Shown piece after piece: positions 45,941 through 54,979 of a DNA stretch of 64,000 bases. The stretch is from an uncultured Gammaproteobacteria bacterium (GTDB lineage: Bacteria; Pseudomonadota; Gammaproteobacteria; HK1): positions 5,419,694-5,483,693 of the forward strand of contig OY282378.1 in assembly GCA_958295835.1 (NCBI GenBank), in the 5' to 3' direction. The translations under genes were made by a program, and so were the position numbers. Below the pieces are notes generated by a model, which worked only from the letters and a program-made list of their open reading frames with translations, ran no database searches and had not been told where the DNA came from. How positions within the stretch are numbered: position 1 is the stretch's first letter; each line of letters starts with the position of its first letter.

Positions 45941-47626
45941 TCACAGAGCCAGCAGAAACACGCAGAGCACGACCACCATCACGATGGCCATCCGGCTGGT
46001 GTCCCATGCCTCACCGAGTCTTCCGGACGGCCCGAAGCAACGGTACGCCCACCCTCCGACATTGCGCCCGATGCGCGCGCCGGCGCTGCCGCAAGCGGCA
46101 TACAGCGCCTGCATCCGTGAGCGCGCGCCCAGCACGGCACGCCGCCCGAGGCGGCGGTAGACCCACTCGGCATCGAGGTTGACCGAGGGCAGCTCCGGCG
46201 GATAGAGGCCGGTGAGCTTCAGCCAGACGAACGCCAGGGCCGAGAAGAAGAGGATCTGGAGCTGCGCGATCACGTGGGTCGCGTCATAGGCGGTGTAGTC
46301 GGTGGCGAAGGGAAGCAGGTCGTAGAGCAGGCGCGGGTAGCAGCCGATGAGCACGCACAGGCCCGCGGCGAGCCCCATCGCGACGAGCATGTTGACGGGC
46401 GGCTCCGTGGTGCGGATCCCCGAATCGTGCGCGAAGAACGCGAAGAACGGGATCTTGATCCCGGCGTGGTGGAACACCCCGGCCGATGCGAACAGCAGCG
46501 CCAGCCACACCCAGTGGTGGCCTTCCGCGAGCGCCGCGCTCATCACCATCGACTTGCTCACGAAGCCGCTGAACAGCGGAAACGCGGAGATCGACGCCGC
46601 CCCCACGATGCACAGCCCGGTGGTGATCGGCATGCTCTTGTAGAGGCCGCCGAGATCCGAGCCGTTGATGCGCCCGGTCATGTGCAGGACCGCGCCCATC
46701 GACATCATCAGCAATCCCTTGAAGATGACGTCGTTGAACGCATGGGCGACCGCGCCGTTCACCGCCAGCTCGGTGCCGATGCCGATGCCGCATACCATGA
46801 ACCCGATCTGGTTGATCATGCTGTAGGCGAGCACGCGGCGGAGATCGTTCTCGATCACCGCGTAGAAGATCGGGAAGCAGGTCATCGCCGCCCCGATGTA
46901 GACCAGCAGCTCGGTGCCGGGGAAGCCGCGCGCGAGCGCGTACACCGCCACCTTGGTGGTGAACGCGCAGAGGAACACCGTCCCCGTCGGGGTCGCCTCC
47001 GGGTAGGCGTCGGTGAGCCAGTTGTGCAGGAACGGGAAGGCGCACTTGATCCCGAACGCGATGAAGATGAGCCAGCCCGCGACCCCGCCGAGGCCGATGT
47101 AGGTGAACGCCAGGGTGCCGGTCTCCAGCAGGTGCGCCGCCGCCCCGCCGAGCAGCAGCACCCCCGACAGGACCTGCACGACGAGATAGCGCAGGCCCGC
47201 GCCTGCCGCCCGCCCGGTTCTCCGCGCCCAGATCAGGCAGACGGAGCTCACCGCCATCAGCTCCCAGAACACGAACAGGGTGATCAGGTCGCCCGCAAAC
47301 ACCGCGCCGAGGGCGGAGCCCGCGTAGACCAGACTCGCGATGAGCTCGAACCTGTCACGCAGATGCAGCGCGAAGACGACTCCGAGCAGCGCGCCGATGT
47401 GGAACAGGTAGCCGAACAGCCGGCTCAGCCGATCCACCCGCACTGGCTCGAGGGCGTTGTCCAGGAAGGAGAGCTGCCAGAACACCCCGTCGGGGAGGTG
47501 GTACAGATTGACTGCGCCGAGTACCGGCAGCGCCACGAGCACGAACGCCCGGGCGCGCCCGGGCAGCGCGGGGACAAGCGCCGCCGCGAAGAAGAAGGGC
47601 AGGAAGGGCGGCAGACTACCCATCAT
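45941..47626 (-). CDS. MrpD-like cation/proton antiporter subunit (complex I NuoM/N relative)
   Basis: The 561-residue protein has about 14 hydrophobic segments. It also has signatures of the proton-channel family shared by MrpD and NuoL/M/N: TLFVFWELMAVSSVCLIWAR with the key Glu, FLHNWLTDAYPEATPTGTVF, a Lys in the FGIKCAFPFLHNW helix, and AYSMINQIGFMVCGIG. The C-terminal ~100 residues are soluble and atypical, ending in one more helix. It overlaps by 11 nt the upstream small membrane-protein gene. No other mrp or nuo gene is nearby, so it may work with a partner encoded elsewhere. Confidence 0.8.
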   Translation of the reverse strand: MMGSLPPFLPFFFAAALVPALPGRARAFVLVALPVLGAVNLYHLPDGVFWQLSFLDNALEPVRVDRLSRLFGYLFHIGALLGVVFALHLRDRFELIASLVYAGSALGAVFAGDLITLFVFWELMAVSSVCLIWARRTGRAAGAGLRYLVVQVLSGVLLLGGAAAHLLETGTLAFTYIGLGGVAGWLIFIAFGIKCAFPFLHNWLTDAYPEATPTGTVFLCAFTTKVAVYALARGFPGTELLVYIGAAMTCFPIFYAVIENDLRRVLAYSMINQIGFMVCGIGIGTELAVNGAVAHAFNDVIFKGLLMMSMGAVLHMTGRINGSDLGGLYKSMPITTGLCIVGAASISAFPLFSGFVSKSMVMSAALAEGHHWVWLALLFASAGVFHHAGIKIPFFAFFAHDSGIRTTEPPVNMLVAMGLAAGLCVLIGCYPRLLYDLLPFATDYTAYDATHVIAQLQILFFSALAFVWLKLTGLYPPELPSVNLDAEWVYRRLGRRAVLGARSRMQALYAACGSAGARIGRNVGGWAYRCFGPSGRLGEAWDTSRMAIVMVVVLCVFLLAL

Positions 47627-47867
47627 CGTCGTAGTAGTCCTCGCGGCGCATCAGGAGCTTGCGCATCTCCTTGGCGATCAGCACCAGCAGCACGCAGGCG
47701 ACGAACCCGTAGCCCGCGTAGAACCCCCACACCCCCTCCCAGGCATGGACGACGTGCCGGTGGTAAACGACGTCCGCCAGCAGCAGCGCCCCGCAGACGA
47801 CGTAGAACACCCGCAGCACCTTCTTCACGTTGCCGGGGTCGTCGAAGAAATGCTTTCGCTCGTGCAT
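47616..47867 (-). CDS. Small two-helix membrane protein paired with the MrpD-like gene
   Basis: The 83-residue protein has two predicted membrane helices (about 17-37, VFYVVCGALLLADVVYH; 46-66, VWGFYAGYGFVACVLLVLIA) and an acidic tail, EDYYDDDG. It begins MHERKHFFDDPGNVKKVLR. The gene overlaps the MrpD-like start by 11 nt, so the products are probably made together and form one membrane complex. I do not know a name for the family. Confidence 0.65.
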   Translation of the reverse strand: MHERKHFFDDPGNVKKVLRVFYVVCGALLLADVVYHRHVVHAWEGVWGFYAGYGFVACVLLVLIAKEMRKLLMRREDYYDDDG

Positions 47868-47912
47868 CGGGGGGTTCCTCTCGCGATTCGAGACGAACTC
47901 CGTTCGGAACCG

Positions 47913-48419
47913 CTACTCGACCGGGGGCTGGTCCACGGGGCTCTCGTCCTGCGCCGCCTCACGGCGTTTCTTCGCTTCGGCGTAAAGAACCTCGAAGCTC
48001 ACCGGCGCGAGCATGAATGGAGGGAAGGTACCCTTGACGAGCAGGGTGTCGACGGTCTCGCGGGCATACGGGAACAGCACTTCGGGACACGCCACCCCCA
48101 GCGCCTCCCGGCGTCTCTCCTCGTCCGTCTCCTTGATGAGGAAGATGCCCGCCTGCTGCAGTTCCACCACGAGCAGGGTGCTCTCGGCGGCCTTCGCCTC
48201 CAGTGTCAGGGTGAGGACGACCTCGAACCGCCCGTCGTCGAGGCGGTTGGCGCGTGTGTTGAGCTCGATCTGGAATTGCGGCGCCCATTCCGAGGCGAAT
48301 ACGCCGGGGGCCCGCGGCGATTCGAAGGAGAGGTCGCGGAGATAGACGCGGTCGATTCTCAGATCCGCCCTTGCCCGAGCCGAGGGTCCCAATGACCTGG
48401 CTGGCGTCGATTCGGCCAT
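47913..48419 (-). CDS. secB: SecB export chaperone
   Basis: The 168-residue protein matches SecB, the tetrameric chaperone that keeps preproteins unfolded and hands them to SecA. Seen are RVYLRDLSFESPRAPGVFAS, RANRLDDGRFEVVLTLTLEA, VVELQQAGIFLI and FPYARETVDTLLVKGTFPPF followed by LAPVSFEVLYAEA. Length is slightly above the usual 150-160 because of an N-terminal extension. The last ten residues are acidic/Pro-rich. SecB is largely a proteobacterial protein, which supports the taxonomic guess. Confidence 0.85.
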   Translation of the reverse strand: MAESTPARSLGPSARARADLRIDRVYLRDLSFESPRAPGVFASEWAPQFQIELNTRANRLDDGRFEVVLTLTLEAKAAESTLLVVELQQAGIFLIKETDEERRREALGVACPEVLFPYARETVDTLLVKGTFPPFMLAPVSFEVLYAEAKKRREAAQDESPVDQPPVE

Positions 48420-48595
48420 GTGCGGCTTCCTTCCTCGGAGCGATTGGCGGGGCGAGGCCCATACCGGGCGCCATCATACCCGCCAGCGTTACGGAAAGCC
48501 GGACCGAGTCTTGTCCAACGAGAGATGAGCCTGAAGGGAGGGTGTGAATCCAACGAGAAGTGAGCCTGTAGCGCGGGGTCCGGGAGCATCGGAGG

Positions 48596-48820
48596 ATGAT
48601 CGTGACGCTACAGACCGAACGGGTCCGGACGCTGGGGCAGGTGCGTGCCTTCGTCGAGGGCAGCGAGGCGGTGGACCCCCGTTTTCACGGGGGCGGGCTT
48701 TCGCGGGGGCCGAGCGGGAATCGGTGTACGAGTTCGTGCGCCGGGCGTTGGTGCGGTCGGGCTACGAGCGGCTCGGCAAGTCGGACAAGGGGCTGGTCAG
48801 GCGCTACCCGGCGAATTGGA
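48596..48820 (+). pseudogene. Integrase-type (rve) transposase N-terminal remnant
   Basis: The first part, MIVTLQTERVRTLGQVRAFV then EGSEAVD, starts at ATG 48596 after GGAGG. After a shift near 48680 the match goes on in another frame as RESVYEFVRRALVRSGYERL then GKSDKGLVRRY. This is the usual beginning of an integrase-core transposase; the DDE domain is missing. At 48490-48545 a short sequence (TCCAACGAGA, then GTGAGCCTG-like) occurs twice and looks like the element's end. The remnant abuts rsmG. Confidence 0.65.
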
Positions 48821-49552
48821 AAAGACTTCGGGGCAGCCAGCGCGGTCGATGAGGACAAGGGTCGCGGCGGGACGCCCGCCGCTGGCCTCCATCGGCTCGA
48901 CGCGGACCACGAGCCCGCCGCGATCGAGTGGATCGATCTCGTCCTCGGGGCGTGGCCCCTTCATCGCGACGATGCGCCCCGGCGCATCGAGGACCGGCAG
49001 CGCGCCGGCCACGAGATCCGCGATGGGGAGGGCGGCGCGGCTGATCACCGTCGAGTAACGATGCGGTGGCCGGTGCGCGGCAAGCCGTTCCGAGGCGATC
49101 TCCACATTGTCGAGCCCGAGGGTCATCGCGGCATGGGCGCAGAAACGGGTCTTCTTGCGCACGGGATCGAGCAGCGTGCATCGAACGTCCGGGCGCACGA
49201 CGGCGAGCACGAGCCCGGGCAGGCCCGCGCCGGTCCCGACGTCGAGCAGTCGCGCCCCGACCAGGAAGTCCAGGGCAGTGAGAGAGTCGAGCACGTGCCG
49301 GTCGATCATCGCGAACGGGTCCCGCACCGCGGTGAGGTTGTAGGCCCGGTTCCACTGCGCGAGCAGTGCGACGTATCTCGCGAGCGCACGACGCTGCGCC
49401 GTGGTGACCGGGACGTTCGATCGGCCGAGCGCGGAGTCGAAGCGGGATTCGATTGCCGCAACGTCCGGCGGGTGTGCGGCCCGTGCCTCGCCACCGGGGT
49501 CCGGCGCCGGACGGCCGCCCGATGCGCGCTGAAGCTTCACGCGACGCGGCAT
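48797..49552 (-). CDS. rsmG: 16S rRNA m7G527 methyltransferase, altered C-terminus
   Basis: The protein is RsmG (GidB), which methylates G527 of 16S rRNA. Signatures are LLAQWNRAYNLTAVRDP, HVLDSLTAL, LLDVGTGAGLPGLVLAV (S-adenosylmethionine site) and VRKKTRFCAHAA. At 251 residues it is longer than the usual ~210: about 30 N-terminal residues look dispensable, so a later start is possible. The normal fold ends at AATLVLIDRA; the final 13 residues and stop are encoded by the integrase-type IS remnant. The core seems intact. It follows mnmG by about 180 nt, the common order. Confidence 0.85.
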   Translation of the reverse strand: MPRRVKLQRASGGRPAPDPGGEARAAHPPDVAAIESRFDSALGRSNVPVTTAQRRALARYVALLAQWNRAYNLTAVRDPFAMIDRHVLDSLTALDFLVGARLLDVGTGAGLPGLVLAVVRPDVRCTLLDPVRKKTRFCAHAAMTLGLDNVEIASERLAAHRPPHRYSTVISRAALPIADLVAGALPVLDAPGRIVAMKGPRPEDEIDPLDRGGLVVRVEPMEASGGRPAATLVLIDRAGCPEVFSNSPGSA

Positions 49553-49734
49553 GTTCGAGGCATCGGCGGCTGGAAGGCGTCGAACGTGGCGTGCCGCGGG
49601 GGCGCGGCCAGGTCAGGCGAAACGTCCGGTGCGAATCGCATCTCGGAGACCTTGAGGTACGGACCAGGCGCACGCGATTCCGGTGCGCGGTTTTCCGGCC
49701 TCACGGTGCGGCCGAAGGCAGCCACCCGGATGCT

Positions 49735-51657
49735 TCAAGCGCTGCGCCGTGTATCCCCGGACGGTGCGAGCCCGGTGCGGGCGGACAGCGCGCGCTTCTT
49801 CAGATACACGAGCAGCAGGGAGACGGCGGCCGGGGTCACCCCGGCGATCCGCGCCGCCTGGCCCACCGAGGCGGGACGATACCCTTCCAGCTTCTCGCGC
49901 ACTTCCGCTGAGAGCCCGCGCACCGTTGCGTAGTCCAGATCCTCGGGGAGCGGCGCGTCCTCGTGCTGCCGGGCGCGCTCGATCTCATCCCGCTGGCGCT
50001 GGATGTAACCGTCGTAGCGAGCCTGGACTTCGAGCTGCTGCGCCACCGCCTCGTCGTCGATGCCGGGACCGAGCCCGTCCACCTCGACGAGCGCTTGATA
50101 CGACGTCTCCGGACGTTTGAGGAGGTCGAAGACGCTACAGTCGCGGGTGAGCGGCGCTCCGAGCACGCCGGCGAGTGCCTCCGCGCAACGCGAGGACGGC
50201 CCGACCCGCAGTGTTTCAAGGCGCGCGCGCTCGCCCTCGATCCGCTCCCGCTTGACGGTGAAGGCGTCCCAGCGCGCATCGTCCACCAGCCCGAGCCGGC
50301 GTCCGGTTTCGGTGAGCCGCAGATCCGCGTTGTCCTCGCGCAGCATCAGGCGGTACTCCGCGCGGCTCGTGAACATGCGGTAGGGCTCGCTCGTGCCGCG
50401 GGTGACCAGGTCATCGACGAGCACGCCGATGTATGCCTCGTGGCGGCGCGGATACCAGGGCTCGTCCCCGCGGGCGCGGAGCGCGGCGTTCACCCCGGCG
50501 ACGAGTCCCTGCGCGGCCGCCTCCTCGTAGCCGGTGGTGCCGTTGATCTGGCCGGCGAAGAACAGGTTCACCACCCGGCGCGTCTCCAGCCACGGCCGCA
50601 GCTCCCGGGGGTCGAAGTAGTCGTACTCGATGGCGTAGCCCGGGCGCGTGATGTGCGCGTGCTCGAAGCCCCGTATCGTGCGCACGAACTCGATCTGCAC
50701 GTCGAAGGGGAGGCTGGTCGAGATCCCGTTCGGATAGACCTCGGTGGTGTCCAGTCCTTCCGGCTCGATGAAGATCTGGTGCGCGCCGCGCTCGGCGAAG
50801 CGCACCACCTTGTCCTCCACCGAGGGGCAGTAGCGCGGCCCCGCGCCGTCGATCACCCCGGTGTACATCGGCGAGCGGTCGAGCGCGGCGCGGATCAGCG
50901 CGTGGGTGCGCTCGTTGGTGTGGGTGATGTGGCATGGCGCCTGCGCGGGATGCCGGTCCCGGCTCCCGATGTACGAGAACACCGGCCGCGGGTCGTCGCC
51001 GGGCTGGGGCTCGAGCCTGGAGAAGTCGATGCTGCGCCCGTCGATGCGCGGCGGGGTACCGGTCTTCAGGCGCCCGACCGCGAACCCGCGCTCGCGCAGC
51101 CTGCGCGCCAGCACGTTCGACGGCGGATCGCCGGCCCGGCCCCCCTCGTGGCTCTCCAGCCCGACGTGGATGCGCCCGCCGAGGAAGGTGCCGACGGTCA
51201 TCACCACGCACGCGGCCTCGATGCGCAGGCCGATCCCGGTCACCACCCCGCGCACCGTATCCCCGTCCACGACGAGATCGGAGACGGTCTGCTGGAGCAG
51301 CGTGAGCCGGGGCGCGCGTTCGAGCACCCCGCGAACGTGCCGGCGGTACAGCGCGCGGTCGATCTGGGCGCGGGTCGCCCGCACCGCGGGACCCTTGCGC
51401 GCGTTGAGGGTACGGAAGTGGATCCCGCAGTGGTCCGCGGCCACCGCCATCGCCCCGCCGAGCGCGTCGATCTCCTTGACGAGGTGTCCCTTGCCGATCC
51501 CGCCGATGGCCGGGTTGCAGCTCATCTGCCCCAGCGTCTCGATGCTCTGGGTGAGCAGCAGGGTCTGCGCGCCGGCCCGCGCCGCGGCCAGCGCCGCCTC
51601 GGTGCCGGCATGGCCGCCACCGACGATGATCACGTCGAAGGAGCGGTGGTAGCGCAT
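49735..51657 (-). CDS. mnmG: tRNA uridine-34 modification enzyme MnmG (GidA)
   Basis: The 640-residue FAD enzyme, with MnmE, installs 5-carboxymethylaminomethyl on wobble U34 of tRNAs. The N-terminal FAD motif is VIVGGGHAGTEAALAAARAG, followed by SCNPAIGGIGKGHLVKEIDA, TGTPPRIDGRSIDFSRL and the insertion-region GPRYCPSVEDKVVRF. FTSRAEYRLMLREDNADLRL and the C-terminal helical domain, which binds MnmE and tRNA, are complete. Length is normal (E. coli 629). It is the most conserved gene of the window. Confidence 0.95.
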   Translation of the reverse strand: MRYHRSFDVIIVGGGHAGTEAALAAARAGAQTLLLTQSIETLGQMSCNPAIGGIGKGHLVKEIDALGGAMAVAADHCGIHFRTLNARKGPAVRATRAQIDRALYRRHVRGVLERAPRLTLLQQTVSDLVVDGDTVRGVVTGIGLRIEAACVVMTVGTFLGGRIHVGLESHEGGRAGDPPSNVLARRLRERGFAVGRLKTGTPPRIDGRSIDFSRLEPQPGDDPRPVFSYIGSRDRHPAQAPCHITHTNERTHALIRAALDRSPMYTGVIDGAGPRYCPSVEDKVVRFAERGAHQIFIEPEGLDTTEVYPNGISTSLPFDVQIEFVRTIRGFEHAHITRPGYAIEYDYFDPRELRPWLETRRVVNLFFAGQINGTTGYEEAAAQGLVAGVNAALRARGDEPWYPRRHEAYIGVLVDDLVTRGTSEPYRMFTSRAEYRLMLREDNADLRLTETGRRLGLVDDARWDAFTVKRERIEGERARLETLRVGPSSRCAEALAGVLGAPLTRDCSVFDLLKRPETSYQALVEVDGLGPGIDDEAVAQQLEVQARYDGYIQRQRDEIERARQHEDAPLPEDLDYATVRGLSAEVREKLEGYRPASVGQAARIAGVTPAAVSLLLVYLKKRALSARTGLAPSGDTRRSA

Positions 51658-52154
51658 GGAGAGGTGGTGGGTCGTTCAGGGTGGAGCGGGGCGCCGGGGC
51701 GGGGATGGTAGCAGGATCGCAGTGAGGCCGGCGGGTTGGGGAGGTGCAACCGATCCGGTCGTTCGTCGTGACCGATCCTCGGCAGTCAGCCCCTCGCCCA
51801 TCATGCGGAGCCGGGCAGGTGCAGCCGGTCCGGTCGTTCGCCGTGGCGGGTCGGCTTTCCCTGGCTCGCGAGGTCTCCGGGCTTCACGCCACTTCGCGCG
51901 GACGAATGGCCTGCAAGGCATCCGCGGCGTCTCGCTCCGCGAGCGTGAGTTCGTACCGATCCTGAAGTGAAGTCGCCCCGGATCCGTGGACACCTTCAGA
52001 GTGTGCAGGCTCGGCGAGCGGGAGCCTGCTACCCGGCAGTCCGGCTCGCTGCGGAGCCTTCGGCACGATGGCTGTCCCATGCAATGGCTTCCGACGTTTT
52101 ATGCTTGGTAAACCTGTACAAAATGCTGATAATGACTGGATGACCAAACATTAG
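51658..52154. other. Intergenic with a 75-bp-spaced direct repeat
   Basis: No gene is recognised in these ~500 bp. A similar ~25-bp segment occurs at 51744 and 51819 (GTGCA, then CCGGTCGTTCG). The last 60 bp are AT-rich and probably hold the promoter of the following gene. Confidence 0.45.
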
Positions 52155-53018
52155 ATGCTCACGAACCGATCTTCGTGTACCGTTGCCGACATGATCTGCG
52201 AAACCGTACCAATGGAAGACGAGATTGGCGGCCTGCGCTATCGCTATTGGTTGCACCGCGACTTGTCCACCGCCGGCGACGAGGGGTTGGTGTTCGTGAT
52301 GCTGAACCCCTCCACCGCCGATGAGGTCGATGATGATCCGAGCGTGCGGCGCTGCATGGCGTTCGGGCGACGGTGGGGGTACAGGGAACTCACCGTAGTC
52401 AATCTCTTCGCGTTACGGGCGACCCGTCCGGATGATTTGCGGCGTCACGGCAACGAGGCCATCGGCGAGCGCAACGACGAGGTGTTGTGCTGGATGCGGC
52501 AGCATCCGGCGACATCCATGATCGTGGCCGCATGGGGCAACCATGGAACGCACTTGAACCGCGATGCGGCGGTGATGTCCATCATCCAGCCGGCCATGGC
52601 GCTGCGGATCACGAAACCAGGCTGTCCCGCGCATCCGCTGTATCTCCCGCTGTCGGCTCGGCCTGTCCCTTACGAACACCGACGTCGGGGCGTGGACGGA
52701 GGAGCACTGTCGGGCACTCCTGTTCCGGTACGCCGCGCATTGTCCAAGCTCGGCGACGATATCCGCGACGCCCGCCGGCGGCGGCGCATACCTATGGCAC
52801 TGCTGGCGGAGCGGGCGTCGATCAGCCGGACGACGCTCACTAACATCGAGAAGGGCGACGCGGGAGTCTCTCTCGGCAACTATGCCCGCGCGTTGTTCTC
52901 GCTCGGTCTCCTCGACCGCCTGGCAGACCTGGCGGACGCCCGCCATGACGACACAGGACTGGCCATCGAGAGGGAACGGCTGCCGAAGCGCATTCGTCGA
53001 CGCCAGCTCTGGCGGTAG
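52155..53018 (+). CDS. DUF1643 domain fused to HipB-like HTH antitoxin domain
   Basis: The 287-residue frame joins two families. Residues about 20-170 are DUF1643 (GGLRYRYWLHRDLS, VFVMLNPSTADEVDDDPSVR, MIVAAWGNHG, GCPAHPLYLPLSARPVPY), whose function is unknown. Residues about 190-275 are an XRE-type helix-turn-helix, LSKLGDDIRDARRRRRIPMA then LAERASISRTTLTNIEKGDA. That domain is the kind that sits before hipA as antitoxin and autorepressor. The two are in one frame with a 20-residue linker. ATGs at 52155, 52191 and 52212 are all possible starts; none has a strong Shine-Dalgarno. hipA follows 16 nt later. Confidence 0.7.
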   Translation: MLTNRSSCTVADMICETVPMEDEIGGLRYRYWLHRDLSTAGDEGLVFVMLNPSTADEVDDDPSVRRCMAFGRRWGYRELTVVNLFALRATRPDDLRRHGNEAIGERNDEVLCWMRQHPATSMIVAAWGNHGTHLNRDAAVMSIIQPAMALRITKPGCPAHPLYLPLSARPVPYEHRRRGVDGGALSGTPVPVRRALSKLGDDIRDARRRRRIPMALLAERASISRTTLTNIEKGDAGVSLGNYARALFSLGLLDRLADLADARHDDTGLAIERERLPKRIRRRQLWR

Positions 53019-53034
53019 CGCCGGGTGGATAGCG

Positions 53035-54306
53035 ATGGAGCGCGAGCTGTTCGTCTATGTCGACATGCCTGGTCAGGCCGTGCTGGCAGGCCGGCTGTGG
53101 ACACGAGCGCGCCAGCGCGCGGAAAGCGCGACGTTTCTCTACGACACGGGTTGGTTGGAGCACCCCGATCGCTTCCCCCTGGAGCCCGCTTTGCCGCTTG
53201 GCGCTGCGCCCTGCCATACGTCGCCGGGCAGGGCATTGTTTGGCAGCCTGGGGGACTCGGCGCCCGATCGCTGGGGGCGTGCGCTGATGCGTCGTCAAAG
53301 GCGGCGGGAGCGTGCATCCGGCGGTACTGCCACAGCATCGCTCTCGGAAGCCGACTTTCTGTTGCGCGTAAACGACACGGCCCGCCTCGGCGCGTTACGT
53401 TTCGCGGAATCCGAAGGCGGCGTCTTCCAGACGCCGGACGGCGTGGCGCCGATCCCCCCCTTGGTGGAGCTGCCGGCGTTGTTGAACGCCAGCGATGACG
53501 TGCTGACGGCCAGCGAGTCCGAGGCGGCCGCTGCATTGCGCTTGCTGCTCGCGCCAGGCTCGTCGCTCGGCGGAGCGCGTCCCAAGGCGTCGGTGCGCGA
53601 TGCCGACGGCCAGCTCGCCATCGCCAAGTTTCCGACGCACAGCGACGAATGGGATGTGGTGCGCTGGGAAGCCGTGGCGTTGCATCTGGCGAAGAACGCC
53701 GGTATCGACGTGCCGCGGCACAGCCTTGCGCTGGTCAACGACCGGCCCGTGTTACTGCTCCGCCGCTTCGATCGCGCCATGAACGGTCGCATTCCGTTTC
53801 TCTCCGCCATGGCTGCACTGGGCGCGTCGGACCATGAAATGCACAGCTATATGGAGCTCGTGGATTTCCTGCGCCAGCACGGCGCTCGGCCCAGGCAGGA
53901 TATGCACGCCCTTTGGCGGCGGCTGGTCTTCAACGTGCTGATTTCCAACACGGACGACCACCTGCGCAATCATGCCTTCCTGCATGTGCCGGGTTGCGGC
54001 TGGGCGCTGTCACCTGCCTACGACCTGAATCCGGCGCCCACGGATGTGGCGCCCCGCATCCTGGCCACCGCCATCTGCCTCGACGACGCTACTGCATCGC
54101 TGGAACTGGCTCTGGAAGTAGCGCCATACTTCGAATTGGACGCTGCCTCGGCGCGAGCGACCGTCGCCGAAATAGCGCGGGGAACAGCGCTTTGGCGTCG
54201 AACGGCGAAGTCGTATGGGTTGGCAAGCGCCGAAACGTCCCGGATGGCCGGCGCCTTCGAGCACGCGGATCTGGAACTCGCGCAGAGTCTCCAGGCCGAC
54301 TTGTAA
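53035..54306 (+). CDS. HipA-like Ser/Thr kinase toxin
   Basis: The 423-residue protein is a HipA-family kinase. The N-terminal subdomain has LFGSLGDSAPDRWGRALMRR; SLGGARPKASV is the Gly-rich region near 180; the ATP-site Lys is in LAIAKFP. NTDDHLRNHAF holds catalytic D308 and N312, and SPAYDLNP the metal-binding Asp. Family members such as E. coli HipA phosphorylate aminoacyl-tRNA synthetases and cause dormancy; the target here is unknown. It pairs with the upstream DUF1643-HTH protein and looks complete, in contrast to the broken hipA at 12-13.4 kb. Confidence 0.8.
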   Translation: MERELFVYVDMPGQAVLAGRLWTRARQRAESATFLYDTGWLEHPDRFPLEPALPLGAAPCHTSPGRALFGSLGDSAPDRWGRALMRRQRRRERASGGTATASLSEADFLLRVNDTARLGALRFAESEGGVFQTPDGVAPIPPLVELPALLNASDDVLTASESEAAAALRLLLAPGSSLGGARPKASVRDADGQLAIAKFPTHSDEWDVVRWEAVALHLAKNAGIDVPRHSLALVNDRPVLLLRRFDRAMNGRIPFLSAMAALGASDHEMHSYMELVDFLRQHGARPRQDMHALWRRLVFNVLISNTDDHLRNHAFLHVPGCGWALSPAYDLNPAPTDVAPRILATAICLDDATASLELALEVAPYFELDAASARATVAEIARGTALWRRTAKSYGLASAETSRMAGAFEHADLELAQSLQADL

Positions 54307-54420
54307 GTCACCACACGGAAGACGCCGTCACGAAGGCCGCGAAGACCGATATGACACCGGAGGAAAAACGCACGGTTTCGTCAATCGCGGCTGCGCTCAA
54401 GGCCACACGGAGGAGGTGAA

Positions 54421-54666
54421 ATGAGCACTTTCGGTGACGATCTGATCCAGTCCCTGCACGAAGCCCACGCCCACGCCAAGGGCGACGGTCCCGCTGTCGT
54501 GCACGCTCCCGTGACCCCGCGCAAGATTCGCGAGCGGGCAAACCTCACACAGGCGCAGATGGCGCCGCTGATGGGCATGAGCCTCTCGGGCTACCGGAAA
54601 TGGGAGCAGGGAACGCGCCGGATCAGCGGTCCGGCCGCAACACTTCTGCGGGTGCTCGAAAGATAG
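54421..54666 (+). CDS. HigA/XRE-like helix-turn-helix regulator
   Basis: The 81-residue protein reads MSTFGDDLIQSLHEAHAHAK, then TPRKIRERANLTQAQMAPLM and GMSLSGYRKWEQGTRRISGP. This is the layout of HigA-type antitoxins with a C-terminal XRE domain. GGAGGTGAA precedes the ATG. Upstream, 54330-54419 holds a short open piece (AAKTDMTPEEKRTVSSIAAA) that may be a remnant or a tiny partner; no HigB/RelE toxin is recognisable. Confidence 0.7.
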   Translation: MSTFGDDLIQSLHEAHAHAKGDGPAVVHAPVTPRKIRERANLTQAQMAPLMGMSLSGYRKWEQGTRRISGPAATLLRVLER

Positions 54667-54874
54667 CCGGATGCCGTCAAGCGCGCATTGCTGTCCGAAG
54701 ACCGGGTGTAAAGCGTTGACGCCCTACAGGAAGGAGACGCCCTCCTTGGCTGCCGCTGCTGCAAGCTTCTTGTCAAGACATGAGCGGCTCTCTCGATTGA
54801 AGCCGATTCATCGTCGGAGGCCGACATGGATGTCGACTGACCCTGCGCATGATCACGTGCCATGAACGGCTCCA

Positions 54875-54970
54875 TCACGCGAACATAAGCCAAGTGAGGG
54901 TGACGGCCAGAATGAAGCATCCGGCCAATGTGCCGAATACTACGATCGCTACTTTGTCACGCTCAGTCAT
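54875..54970 (-). CDS. 31-residue single-helix membrane protein
   Basis: MTERDKVAIVVFGTLAGCFI continues with LAVTLTWLMFA: a charged head and one membrane helix. GGGGGAAGG lies just before the ATG. It starts 9 nt after the stop of another 31-residue membrane protein, so the two are probably cotranscribed. No family is recognised. Confidence 0.5.
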   Translation of the reverse strand: MTERDKVAIVVFGTLAGCFILAVTLTWLMFA

Positions 54971-54979
54971 GCCTTCCCC

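Noticed and set aside
48645..49911. Plus-strand open frames over rsmG
   Set aside because: They are antisense to clear RsmG motifs and have no homology beyond the short transposase start.
54330..54419. Toxin gene for the HigA-like regulator
   Set aside because: The 30-codon piece before it has no HigB/RelE features and no clear start; too little to call.
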